DNA of 64,000 nucleotides. It comes from Raineyella sp034933565 (GTDB lineage: Bacteria > Actinomycetota > Actinomycetes > Propionibacteriales > Propionibacteriaceae). The position numbers and the translations under genes were made by a program. Shown one piece after another: positions 55,845 through 64,000 of this stretch; the stretch's first letter is position 1, and the number at the start of each line of letters is the position of its first letter. The notes under the pieces are model-generated. The model saw only the letters and a list, made by a program, of their open reading frames with translations. It ran no database searches and was not told where the DNA came from. Where the stretch lies: positions 1-64,000 of the forward strand of contig NZ_JAYFNG010000021.1 of the NCBI RefSeq assembly GCF_034933565.1, read 5' to 3'.

Positions 55845-56438
55845 TCAGCCGGCCATGGCGCGCGGATGGCGCTTGAACACCGACACCGAGGCCGACCCGG
55901 CATCCCAGAACCGCCACGGCCGGTCGGCCGCCGTCGCCACATTCACCCGCGGCCCGATCCCCAGCGTCCGGGGGGTACGGACCGCCGGGAGCAGCCGGAC
56001 GACCGGCCCGGCCAGCAGGTCGGCCCCGTTGTGCTCGGTGGTGATCCCGAGCGCCCGGCAGAGATTGCCCGGGCCGCGGGCGAGGTCGCGTGGGACCACG
56101 GGGGTGGCCCGCCGGGCCTCCCGGCGCGCCGTGGCCTCCTCCCGGCCGGCCTCGACCTCCCCGGCACGCAGCAGGACGGCGGTGGCGATCCCCGCGGGCC
56201 CGCACACCACGTTGCAGCAGAACGAGCCGTGCAGTTGGTAGACGTAGAGGTGGCCGCTGGGGCCGAACATCACCGTGTTGCGCCGCGTCTGTCCGCGGTA
56301 GGCGTGCGAGGCGGGGTCGTCGCCGCCCTCGTACGCCTCGACCTCGACGAGCCGCACGGTGACGGCCCCGAGCTGCAGCCGGCAACCGACGAGGAGAGGG
56401 GCCACCTCGAGGGAATGACGGGACAGATCGGGCAGCAC
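55845..56438 (-). CDS. 3-Methyladenine DNA glycosylase (AAG/MPG family)
   Basis: 197 residues from GTG 56438 on the reverse strand; the upstream frame stays open but looks non-coding. The family core is clear: VEVEAYEGGDDPASHAYRGQTRRNTVMFGPSGHLYVYQLHGS, with the catalytic Glu in VEAYEG and the intercalating Tyr in HLYVYQLHG, then PRDLARGPGNLCRALGI near residue 115. It excises alkylated purines. It is divergent from the phosphofructokinase gene by 90 nt. Confidence 0.92.
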   Translation of the reverse strand: MLPDLSRHSLEVAPLLVGCRLQLGAVTVRLVEVEAYEGGDDPASHAYRGQTRRNTVMFGPSGHLYVYQLHGSFCCNVVCGPAGIATAVLLRAGEVEAGREEATARREARRATPVVPRDLARGPGNLCRALGITTEHNGADLLAGPVVRLLPAVRTPRTLGIGPRVNVATAADRPWRFWDAGSASVSVFKRHPRAMAG

Positions 56439-56528
56439 TCTGTCACTGTCGCACCCACCGGTGCCTGCCCGCCGGGCGGTCCATACACTGGGTCGCGTTC
56501 GTACGTCGCCTGCCGAAGGATGCCCACC

Positions 56529-58850
56529 GTGCTCGAGACCCCCGGACCCGTACGCATCGGCGTCCTCACCAGTGGTGGCGATGCCCCCGGCATGAACCCG
56601 GCGATCCGCGCGGTCGTCCGCTCCGCGCTGGCGGCCGGTGCGGAGGTCTTCGCCGTACGCGAGGGGTGGCAGGGCGCGGTCAACGGCGGCGAGGACATCG
56701 TCGCGCTGGAGTGGGACGACGTCTCCGGCATCATGCAGCGGGGCGGGACGGTGATCGGCACCGCACGCTGCCAGGAGTTCCGGGAGCGCGACGGGCGGCG
56801 CGCGGCGGCCCTCAACCTGGTCCGCAACGGGATCGACCGGCTCGCCGTGGTCGGCGGCGACGGGTCCCTGACCGGTGCCGACACCCTGCGCCAGGAGTGG
56901 CACGAGCTGCTCGAGGAACTGGTCGCCGAGGGTCGGCTGGACCGCCAGGTCGCCGACACCCACCCTGACCTGATGATCGCCGGGCTGGTCGGCTCGATCG
57001 ACAACGACATGGTCGGCACCGACATGACGATCGGCACCGACACCGCGCTGCACCGGATCATCGAGGCGGTCGACGCCATCGCCTCCACCGCGGCGAGCCA
57101 CCAGCGGATCTTCATCGTCGAGGTGATGGGCCGCGAGTGCGGTTACCTCGGGCTCAACAGCGCCGTCGCCGGCGGCGCGGCGTACGTGTTCATCCCGGAG
57201 GCGCCGCCCGCCGAGGGCTGGCAGCAGCACATGTGTGATCTGATCCAGCGGGGCCGGGCGGCCGGCCGGCGTGACTCGCTGATCATCGTGGCCGAGGGGG
57301 CCCGGGACCGGGCCGGCAACCCGATCCACTGCGACGACGTCCGCCAGGCGCTGCAGGACAACCTCGGCCAGGACGCCCGGGTGACCATCCTCGGTCACGT
57401 CCAGCGTGGTGGATCACCCACCGCGTACGACCGGTGGATGTCGTCGATGGTCGGCGTCGCGGCCGCCGAGGAACTCCTCAACGCCACCCGGGACACCGTG
57501 CCGGTGGTGATCGGTGTCCACCGCAACCGGATCATCCGCAACCCGCTGGTCGACGCCGTGCGGGCCACCCGGGCGATCGGTGACCTGGTCCGGGCGCATG
57601 ACTTCGAGGGGGCCGTCGAGGCCCGCGGCGACGGGTTCCGGCGGATGGTGGAGATCTTCAACGCCCTCGCCGAGGCCGAGCCCCGGGTCACCCACGGCCA
57701 CGGCGGCAAGCGGATCGGCATCGTGCACGCCGGCGGCCTGGCGCCGGGGATGAACACCGCGGTCTGGGCGGCCGTCCGGCTCGGCATCGACGCCGGCCAC
57801 ACCATGCTCGGCATCCAGGGTGGCTTCCCCGGGTTCATGAAGGGACGGGTGAGCGAGTTCGCCTGGGGCGACGTCGAGGGCTGGACCGGGATGGGCGGCG
57901 CCGAGCTGGGCACCCGTCGCGAGGTGCCCCAGAGCGAGGAGCTGTACGGCATCGCCCGCACCCTCGAGGAGAACTCGATGGACGCGCTGCTGGTGATCGG
58001 CGGCTTCAACGCGTACGAGGCGGTCCAGCTGATGCAGGCGGAGCGGCGCCGCTATCCGGCGTTCGACCTGCCGATCGTGGTGCTGCCGGCCAGCATCGAC
58101 AACAACCTGCCCGAGTGGCGGATGGCCGTCGGCGCCGACTCCGCGCTCAACGTCGCGATGGAGTCGCTGGACCGGATCAAGCAGTCGGCCGCCGCCAGCC
58201 GCCGCTGCTTCGTGGTGGAGACGATGGGCCGCAACTGCGGCTTCCTGGCCCAGGTGAGCGGTCTGGCCGCCGGGGCCGAGCGGGTCTACCTCAACGAGGA
58301 GGGCATCACCATCTCCATGCTGGAGGAGGACGTCCGCCAGATGCGCGCCGCCTTCGAGCAGGGCCGGCGCTTCTACCTCGCGGTCCGCAACGAGGAGGCC
58401 GCCGAGTACTACACCGCCGACTTCCTCGCCCGGCTGTTCGAGGCCGAGGGCGGCGACCTGTTCGACGTCCGCCCGATCATCCTGGGTCACGTCCAGCAGG
58501 GCGGCAACCCCACCCCGTTCGACCGGCTGGTGGCGACCCGGCTGGCGGCCGCCGGCATCGAGGAGCTCGACCGGCAGTTCGCCGCGGGCACCAGCACGTA
58601 CGTCTTCGCCACCGAGAGTGATGAGGCCTATGCGATGACGCCGTTCAAGGAGTTCGAGGACCTGGTCGACCTCGAGTCGCGCCGGCCCAAGCAGCAGTGG
58701 TGGCTGACGATGCGCGAGGTGGCCGAGAAGGTCAACAATCGTTCCTTCGCCGACCAACCCCTGGGGACCGCACCGGGCGAGCTCGCTGCGGCCGAGGCAC
58801 GTGGCGAGAAGGCCGGACGGCGGCGGGCCCGTGGCAAGTTCGCCGGCTGA
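56529..58850 (+). CDS. Double-length 6-phosphofructokinase, eukaryotic-type architecture
   Basis: 773 residues from GTG 56529, 8 nt after GAAGGA; ATG 56520 sits against that site but is possible. Two PFK domains are fused. N-half: LTSGGDAPGMNPAIR near 15-30, GGDGSLTGAD near 109 (Gly-Ser as in ATP-type enzymes, not GGDDT as in PPi-type), SIDNDMVGTDMTIGTDTALH near 155 with the catalytic Asp, VEVMGRECGYL, and GHVQRGGSPTAYDR. C-half from about 392: VHAGGLAPGMN, VIGGFNAYEA, ASIDNNLPEW and GHVQQGG, where the second catalytic-site Asp is Asn and the ATP site GGDG is lost. This is the catalytic-plus-regulatory layout of animal and fungal PFK-1. Confidence 0.9.
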   Translation: MLETPGPVRIGVLTSGGDAPGMNPAIRAVVRSALAAGAEVFAVREGWQGAVNGGEDIVALEWDDVSGIMQRGGTVIGTARCQEFRERDGRRAAALNLVRNGIDRLAVVGGDGSLTGADTLRQEWHELLEELVAEGRLDRQVADTHPDLMIAGLVGSIDNDMVGTDMTIGTDTALHRIIEAVDAIASTAASHQRIFIVEVMGRECGYLGLNSAVAGGAAYVFIPEAPPAEGWQQHMCDLIQRGRAAGRRDSLIIVAEGARDRAGNPIHCDDVRQALQDNLGQDARVTILGHVQRGGSPTAYDRWMSSMVGVAAAEELLNATRDTVPVVIGVHRNRIIRNPLVDAVRATRAIGDLVRAHDFEGAVEARGDGFRRMVEIFNALAEAEPRVTHGHGGKRIGIVHAGGLAPGMNTAVWAAVRLGIDAGHTMLGIQGGFPGFMKGRVSEFAWGDVEGWTGMGGAELGTRREVPQSEELYGIARTLEENSMDALLVIGGFNAYEAVQLMQAERRRYPAFDLPIVVLPASIDNNLPEWRMAVGADSALNVAMESLDRIKQSAAASRRCFVVETMGRNCGFLAQVSGLAAGAERVYLNEEGITISMLEEDVRQMRAAFEQGRRFYLAVRNEEAAEYYTADFLARLFEAEGGDLFDVRPIILGHVQQGGNPTPFDRLVATRLAAAGIEELDRQFAAGTSTYVFATESDEAYAMTPFKEFEDLVDLESRRPKQQWWLTMREVAEKVNNRSFADQPLGTAPGELAAAEARGEKAGRRRARGKFAG

Positions 58851-58892
58851 AGCGGCAGATCGGGGAAGGCCGGGGATGACACAGCCGGCCGG

Positions 58893-58910
58893 GACGGCAG
58901 GGCTGCCGTC
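58893..58910. terminator. Hairpin between converging pfk and IclR genes
   Basis: GACGGCAG / CTGCCGTC around GG. Short, GC-rich, no T tract; placed 42 nt after pfk and 48 nt from the reverse gene's stop. Confidence 0.4.
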
Positions 58911-58958
58911 GCCCGCCGGGAGAGCCGGGCGGCGCCGAGACCCGGGCTGCCCGGAGGG

Positions 58959-59687
58959 TCAGGCCTCCTGACCCCCGGAGCGCCGGAGCACTTCACTGAG
59001 CCGGTCGGCCGCGGCCATCACGGCCGGGGCGTGCAGCCGACCGGGTTGGCGGGTCAGCCGTTCGATCGGCCCGGAGACACTGACCGCGGCGATCACCTTC
59101 CCGGAGGGGGAGCGCACCGGGGCGGACACGGAGGCCACACCGGGCTCCCGCTCGCCGACCGATTCGGCGAAGCCGTGGCGTCGTACCCCGGTCAGAGCCA
59201 CCGCGCTGAACTCGGCCGACTCCAGCCCGCGCTGCATCCGGTCCGGATCCTCCCAGGCCAACAGGACCTGGGCGGCCGAGCCGGCGGACATGGTCAGCTG
59301 ACTGCCGACCGGCACCGTGTCGCGCAGCCCGGAGGCCCGCTCGGCGGCCGCTACACAGATCCGGATGTCGCCCTGGCGACGGAACAGCTGGGCGGATTCG
59401 CCGGTGATGTCGCGCAGCCGGGCCAGCACCGGGCCGGCCGTGGCGACCAGTCGGTCCTCACCGGCGGCGGCGGCCAGTTCGGCCAGTCGGGGACCCAGGA
59501 CGAAGCGGCCCTGCAGGTCGCGCGCGACCAGGCGATGATGTTCGAGGGCGACGGCCAGGCGGTGGGCCGTCGGACGGGCCAGCCCGGTGCTCTGCACGAG
59601 TCCCGCCAGGGTGGTGGGACCGGTCTCCAGGGCACTCAGCACCAGAGCCGCTTTGTCGAGGACACCGACACCGCTTCCGTTATCCAT
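58959..59687 (-). CDS. IclR-family regulator, LtbR/NdgR type
   Basis: 242 residues. The N-terminal winged helix (GVLDKAALVLSALETGPTTLAGLVQSTGLARPTAHRLAVALE) is followed by an effector domain ending SVSGPIERLTRQP. It is divergent from leuCD. That is the arrangement of ltbR in Corynebacterium and ndgR in Streptomyces, which bind between the genes and control leucine synthesis. The effector is thought to be related to leucine metabolism. The proposed operators are at 59704-59718 and 59767-59802. Confidence 0.88.
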   Translation of the reverse strand: MDNGSGVGVLDKAALVLSALETGPTTLAGLVQSTGLARPTAHRLAVALEHHRLVARDLQGRFVLGPRLAELAAAAGEDRLVATAGPVLARLRDITGESAQLFRRQGDIRICVAAAERASGLRDTVPVGSQLTMSAGSAAQVLLAWEDPDRMQRGLESAEFSAVALTGVRRHGFAESVGEREPGVASVSAPVRSPSGKVIAAVSVSGPIERLTRQPGRLHAPAVMAAADRLSEVLRRSGGQEA

Positions 59688-59703
59688 ATTTCGATATTGC
59701 AGT

Positions 59704-59718
59704 CTCGAGATGTGAAAC
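59704..59718. promoter_or_regulatory. Possible IclR operator near the regulator's start
   Basis: TCTCGAGATGTGAAA keeps TCTC and TGTGA of the stronger sites, 17 nt from the regulator ATG. Weak match; may allow autoregulation. Confidence 0.4.
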
Positions 59719-59766
59719 GCAAGTCGTGGACGACTACCGCGACCCTGTCCGGGTTGCTACGATAAT

Positions 59767-59802
59767 CTCACGAAATGGGACTGAAATCTCGGATTGTGAG
59801 AC
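59767..59802. promoter_or_regulatory. Two phased operators over the leuCD promoter
   Basis: Site 1 TCTCACGAAATGGGA (59767-59781, weaker) and site 2 TCTCGGATTGTGAGA (59788-59802, TCTC-N7-GAGA) begin 21 bp apart, two helical turns. Site 1 adjoins the -10 region: an extended TGC-TACGAT (59756-59764) or GATAAT (59762-59767). Site 2 covers the expected transcript start, so repression is likely. Confidence 0.6.
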
Positions 59803-59883
59803 GGTGTGTTGCGCCTTGCCGGTGCTCCGCTCGCCGGACTCACGCCGGAGGTCGTCCTGGTTGATCCGGATGGAGGACGTTCG

Positions 59884-61299
<1,416 letters not shown>

Positions 61300-61310
61300 G
61301 GAGTATCGCC

Positions 61311-61916
61311 ATGGAGAAGTTCATCGAGCACACCGGCACGGCGGTGCCGCTGCGGCGCAGCAACGTCGACACCGACCAGATCATCCCGGCGGTCTACCTG
61401 AAGCGGATCACCAAGACCGGCTTCGAGGACGGCCTGTTCGCCGCCTGGCGCCAGGACCCGGAGTTCATCCTGAACAAGCCGGAGCGCCAGGGTGCCACCA
61501 TCCTGATCCCGGGCCCGGAGTTCGGCACCGGCTCGTCGCGTGAGCACGCCGTGTGGGCGCTGCAGAACTACGGCTTCAAGGTCGTCATCGGTTCCCGGTT
61601 CGGCGACATCTTCCGCAACAACGCCGGCAAGTCCGGTCTGCTGATCGCCGTCGTCCCGCAGAAGGTCGTCGAGAAGCTGTGGGATGCCACCGAGGCCGAT
61701 CCGTCGCTGCCGGTGACCGTCGACCTGGACGCCCGGACCATCACCGCCGGCGATCTCGTCACCTCGTTCGAGGTGAGCGACTACACCCGCTACCGGCTGA
61801 TGAACGGCCTGGACGACATCGGCGTCACCCTCACCCACGAGGATGAGATCGCCGCGTACGAGGCCAACCGCCCGGGCTGGAAGGTCACCACCCTCCCGCT
61901 GCGTACGCAGGACTGA
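61311..61916 (+). CDS. leuD: 3-Isopropylmalate dehydratase small subunit
   Basis: 201 residues from ATG 61311, 11 nt after leuC. Swivel domain with NVDTDQIIPAVYLKRITKTGF at the start and the substrate loop GPEFGTGSSREHAVWAL. Normal length. Forms the heterodimer with LeuC. Confidence 0.97.
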   Translation: MEKFIEHTGTAVPLRRSNVDTDQIIPAVYLKRITKTGFEDGLFAAWRQDPEFILNKPERQGATILIPGPEFGTGSSREHAVWALQNYGFKVVIGSRFGDIFRNNAGKSGLLIAVVPQKVVEKLWDATEADPSLPVTVDLDARTITAGDLVTSFEVSDYTRYRLMNGLDDIGVTLTHEDEIAAYEANRPGWKVTTLPLRTQD

Positions 61917-61961
61917 GCCGGGCCGTCCGTCAGCCGCACGTCGTCCGTCAGCCGCGGCGCT

Positions 61962-62003
61962 CTCAGTCAGCCGCGGCGCGCCGGCGGGCCGCGGCTGACT
62001 GAG
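61962..62003. terminator. Terminator hairpin after leuCD
   Basis: Perfect 16-bp stem (61962-61977 with 61988-62003) around a 10-nt loop. It lies 45 nt after leuD and can also serve the converging ORF at 62084. No T tract. Confidence 0.7.
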
Positions 62004-62083
62004 GCCGCGGCCTCTGCGTGAAACGGCAGTAGCTGTCGCGGCGGTGTGCTGCCGGCGCCGCCGCGGCGGCCGGGGGGCACCTC

Positions 62084-62659
62084 TCAGTGCCAGGCGCTGA
62101 CCACTCGGGGAACGTCGTCAACGGTGACCATCGCCTGCAGACGCTGCCCCGGGCGCAATCCGAGCACGGGGCCCAGCAAGGTGGCGGGGGACAACTCGGC
62201 CCGCCAGCCCTCGTCGGTCAGCACGGTCCATGGTCCCGTCCACGGCGTCGCGTCGGGGGTGGCTGCCACGGTGAGCCCGAGATGACGTACCGGCGTGTCC
62301 GCCGGGCCCAGCATCGCCGCCCCGTGCCGCCCCTGCCGGGCCCGGCTCTCGTCGGCAGGCATCTCGACCGGTTCCGCCGTACGCTCGGCGCCCGGGCCAC
62401 TGACCCGGGCGAGTGAGCCGACCCGGGCGAGCGAACCGTACGATCGCAGCAACCCGCCGAGCCCGATCCACGGGGAACCCATCGCGTCGGCCACCACGAC
62501 ACCGACACCGGCCCCAGTGGGGCTCAGCTCCTCGATCCGGTCCAGCAGAGCGCACAGGGCGAGCCGGTGCCGGGCCGGTGCGGGCCAGCCTCGGAAGGCC
62601 GCGGCCCGATCCGGATCGGGGGGCAGCAGCCAGCGGACGGGATCGGTGAGGTCGGTCAT
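62084..62659 (-). CDS. Hypothetical protein
   Basis: 191 residues from ATG 62659. Begins MTDLTDPVRWLLPPDPDRAAAF and contains RLALCALLDRIEELSPTGAGVGVVVADAMGSPWIGLGGLLRSYG. Later there is a small duplication, ARVGSLARVSG. No membrane segment or signal peptide, no motif I recognise. The codon pattern and lack of any good opposing frame support coding. It converges with leuD and is divergent from gpsA. Confidence 0.55.
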   Translation of the reverse strand: MTDLTDPVRWLLPPDPDRAAAFRGWPAPARHRLALCALLDRIEELSPTGAGVGVVVADAMGSPWIGLGGLLRSYGSLARVGSLARVSGPGAERTAEPVEMPADESRARQGRHGAAMLGPADTPVRHLGLTVAATPDATPWTGPWTVLTDEGWRAELSPATLLGPVLGLRPGQRLQAMVTVDDVPRVVSAWH

Positions 62660-62786
62660 GCCTTCGGATGCTGGCACACCTCGTGCGCGGCCACCAGCCG
62701 GGGTCCGGCGGGGTGAGGAAGCGCCAGCAGGGTGCGGGAGAGGACCGGTGACCCCGCCCGCGACGACGCGACGATAGGCTGACCGG

Positions 62787-63794
62787 ATGGCACAGTGCTG
62801 CATCCTCGGCGCCGGGAACTGGGCGACGGCGTTCGCCCGCGTCCTGGCCGACGCGGGCCATGACGTCACCCTCGTCGCCCGCCGTCCCGCCGTCGCCGAC
62901 GCGATCAACCAGCACCGCCGCAACCCCGACTACCTGCCCGACGTCGACCTCGGTGACCGGGTGGACGCCACCACCGACCCGGCCCGGGGGCTGGTGGGTG
63001 CTGATCTGATCGTCCTCGCGTTGCCCGCCCAGCAGCTGCGCGGCTACGTCGGCCACCTGGCGACGCTGCCGGTCTGGCGCGACGCGACCGCGCCGGTGCT
63101 GAGCCTGGTCAAGGGGATCGAGACCGGCACCGACCTGCGGATGAGCGAGGTGATCGCCCGGGCCGGTGGTGTCGCGCCGGAGCGGATCGCGGTGTTGTCG
63201 GGGCCGAACCTGGCCCGCGAGATCGCCGAGCGCCAGCCGTCGTTGTCAGTGGTGGCGGCGTACGATCCGGCGGTCGGCGAGCGGATCCAGCAACTCTGCC
63301 TGACACCGTCCTTCCGTACGTACACCGTCGACGACGTGATCGGGGTGGAGATCGCCGGTGCGGCGAAGAACGTCATCGCGCTCGCGGTGGGGATGGGGGA
63401 GGGACTCGGTTACGGTCACAACGCGCTGGCCTCGCTGATCACCCGGGGCCTGCACCAGCTGGGGGCGCTGGGCGAGGCGATGGGGGGACAGCGGTCGACC
63501 TTCGCGGGCCTGGCCGGGCTCGGTGACCTGGTGGCCACCTGCATGTCGCCACTGTCACGCAACCGCGCCTTCGGCGAACGACTCGGTCGTGGGTGCACCG
63601 TCGAGGAGGCCGTGCGGGAGAGTGCCGGGGTGGCCGAGGGGGTGGCCACGAGTCGCGCCGTCCGGGATCTGGCGCGCGCCCGCGGGGTCGACATGCCGAT
63701 CGTCGAGGGGGTGGTGGACGTCCTGGAAGGGCGGACCACGCCCGCCGCGATGGTCCCGGTGCTGATGGAACGGGAGCCCAAACCGGAGCGGTGA
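62787..63794 (+). CDS. gpsA: NAD(P)-dependent glycerol-3-phosphate dehydrogenase
   Basis: 335 residues. Makes sn-glycerol 3-phosphate for phospholipids. NAD-binding CCILGAGNWATAFARVLADAGHDV (here A where many have G) is at the N-terminus, and the catalytic Lys is in GAAKNVIALAVGMGEGLGYGHN. GLAGLGDLVATCMSPLSRNRAFG is the C-terminal signature. The ATG lies 6 nt after TAGGCT (62775-62780), so it is probably leaderless. Confidence 0.96.
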   Translation: MAQCCILGAGNWATAFARVLADAGHDVTLVARRPAVADAINQHRRNPDYLPDVDLGDRVDATTDPARGLVGADLIVLALPAQQLRGYVGHLATLPVWRDATAPVLSLVKGIETGTDLRMSEVIARAGGVAPERIAVLSGPNLAREIAERQPSLSVVAAYDPAVGERIQQLCLTPSFRTYTVDDVIGVEIAGAAKNVIALAVGMGEGLGYGHNALASLITRGLHQLGALGEAMGGQRSTFAGLAGLGDLVATCMSPLSRNRAFGERLGRGCTVEEAVRESAGVAEGVATSRAVRDLARARGVDMPIVEGVVDVLEGRTTPAAMVPVLMEREPKPER

Positions 63795-63868
63795 TCGGGG
63801 TCCGCTCGTCGTCGGGCGGTCCTCCGGGCGGCGGTAGGGTGGTGCCCGTTGCCGTCCCAGGAGGTCCC

Positions 63869-64000
63869 ATGACCACGCCCGCCCGTCCGACCGTCGCCGT
63901 CGTCTTCGGCGGTGGCAGCTCCGAGCACGGGGTGTCGTGCCTGACTGCGGCGGGGGTGCTGTCGGCGATCGATCGGGACAGCTACGAGCTGGTCGCGGTC
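63869..64000 (+). CDS. ddl: D-alanine-D-alanine ligase, N-terminal fragment (runs off window)
   Basis: 44 codons are present from ATG 63869, with AGGAGG at 63859-63864. The sequence TVAVVFGGGSSEHGVSCLTAAGVLSAID matches the N-terminal motif of Ddl enzymes (VxFGGxSxEHxVS). TAGGGT at 63835-63840 may be its -10. It is next to gpsA, a conserved actinobacterial pair. Confidence 0.85.
   Translation, partial: MTTPARPTVAVVFGGGSSEHGVSCLTAAGVLSAIDRDSYELVAV

Noticed and set aside
59803..59883. Leader peptide in the leuC 5' region
   Set aside because: The GTG-started frame runs in frame into leuC without a stop, another ATG frame is not enriched in Leu, Ile or Val codons, and there is no terminator hairpin.

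Overview
The window is a continuous stretch of a GC-rich (roughly 70 % by eye) actinobacterial chromosome. Three things point to Actinobacteria: the proteasome-accessory set pafA, pafB, pafC next to tatA, tatC and helY; the order HAD phosphatase, tlyA, nadK, recN, pyrG, NUDIX, xerD, parA, rluB; and GTG starts with GTGA or ATGA stop/start overlaps throughout. Propionibacteriales (Propionibacteriaceae) is my best guess for the order, but that is inference. No insertion sequence, prophage, integrase other than XerD, or CRISPR array was seen.

Layout. 1-2044: 3' part of 23S rRNA, 5S rRNA and a terminator. 2080-15190: an RGG-repeat protein with a TPR-like region, then HAD phosphatase, tlyA, an MFS pump, nadK, recN, pyrG, NUDIX, xerD, parA and rluB. 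The scpA and scpB genes usually found between parA and rluB are absent here. 15328-26427: pafA, a double-FKBP lipoprotein, gluQ (reverse), pafB, pafC, a small membrane protein, tatA, tatC, a lipid kinase and helY. 26438-30392: hisF, a 2-hydroxyacid dehydrogenase, a GT87-like membrane glycosyltransferase and tenA (reverse). 30488-39343: branched-chain amino acid block ilvBNC, leuB (reverse), ilvE and cimA. 39340-46155: a DUF1707-type protein, an AbiEi-like protein, deoA (reverse), an FAH-family hydrolase, gltX and a CPBP protease. 46188-46784: tRNA-Gln(CTG) and two identical tRNA-Glu(CTC) genes with their own promoters and terminators. 46904-50898: two tandem Kup potassium transporters. 50903-58850: two small reverse ORFs, nadE, an ABC exporter, a 3-methyladenine DNA glycosylase (reverse) and a double-length phosphofructokinase of eukaryotic architecture. 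58959-64000: an IclR regulator (LtbR/NdgR type, reverse), leuC, leuD, an unknown reverse ORF, gpsA and the start of ddl.

The most coherent system is branched-chain amino acid control. Citramalate synthase (CimA) makes the isoleucine precursor without threonine, and its product goes through LeuCD and LeuB, so leucine and isoleucine synthesis share enzymes here. Two transcription attenuators are readable. Upstream of ilvB a six-codon leader peptide, MILVVS, is followed by a hairpin and an intrinsic terminator. Upstream of cimA a leader, MTHRTLIIHQRV, is followed by a hairpin and a textbook terminator. The Ile and Val codons in both leaders are mostly ones that look rare here (ATT, GTA, GTT). 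A 15-bp inverted repeat of the same design (TCTC-N7-GAGA) lies upstream of cimA and upstream of leuCD, where the divergent IclR gene sits, suggesting one regulon.

Other items worth attention: a TAnnnT hexamer 6-8 nt from the start codon of at least a dozen genes (leaderless mRNAs); the eukaryotic-type fused PFK; the RGG/acidic-tail protein beside the rRNA operon; phased direct repeats in front of an orphan AbiEi-like gene; and short in-frame tandem repeats at gene ends.
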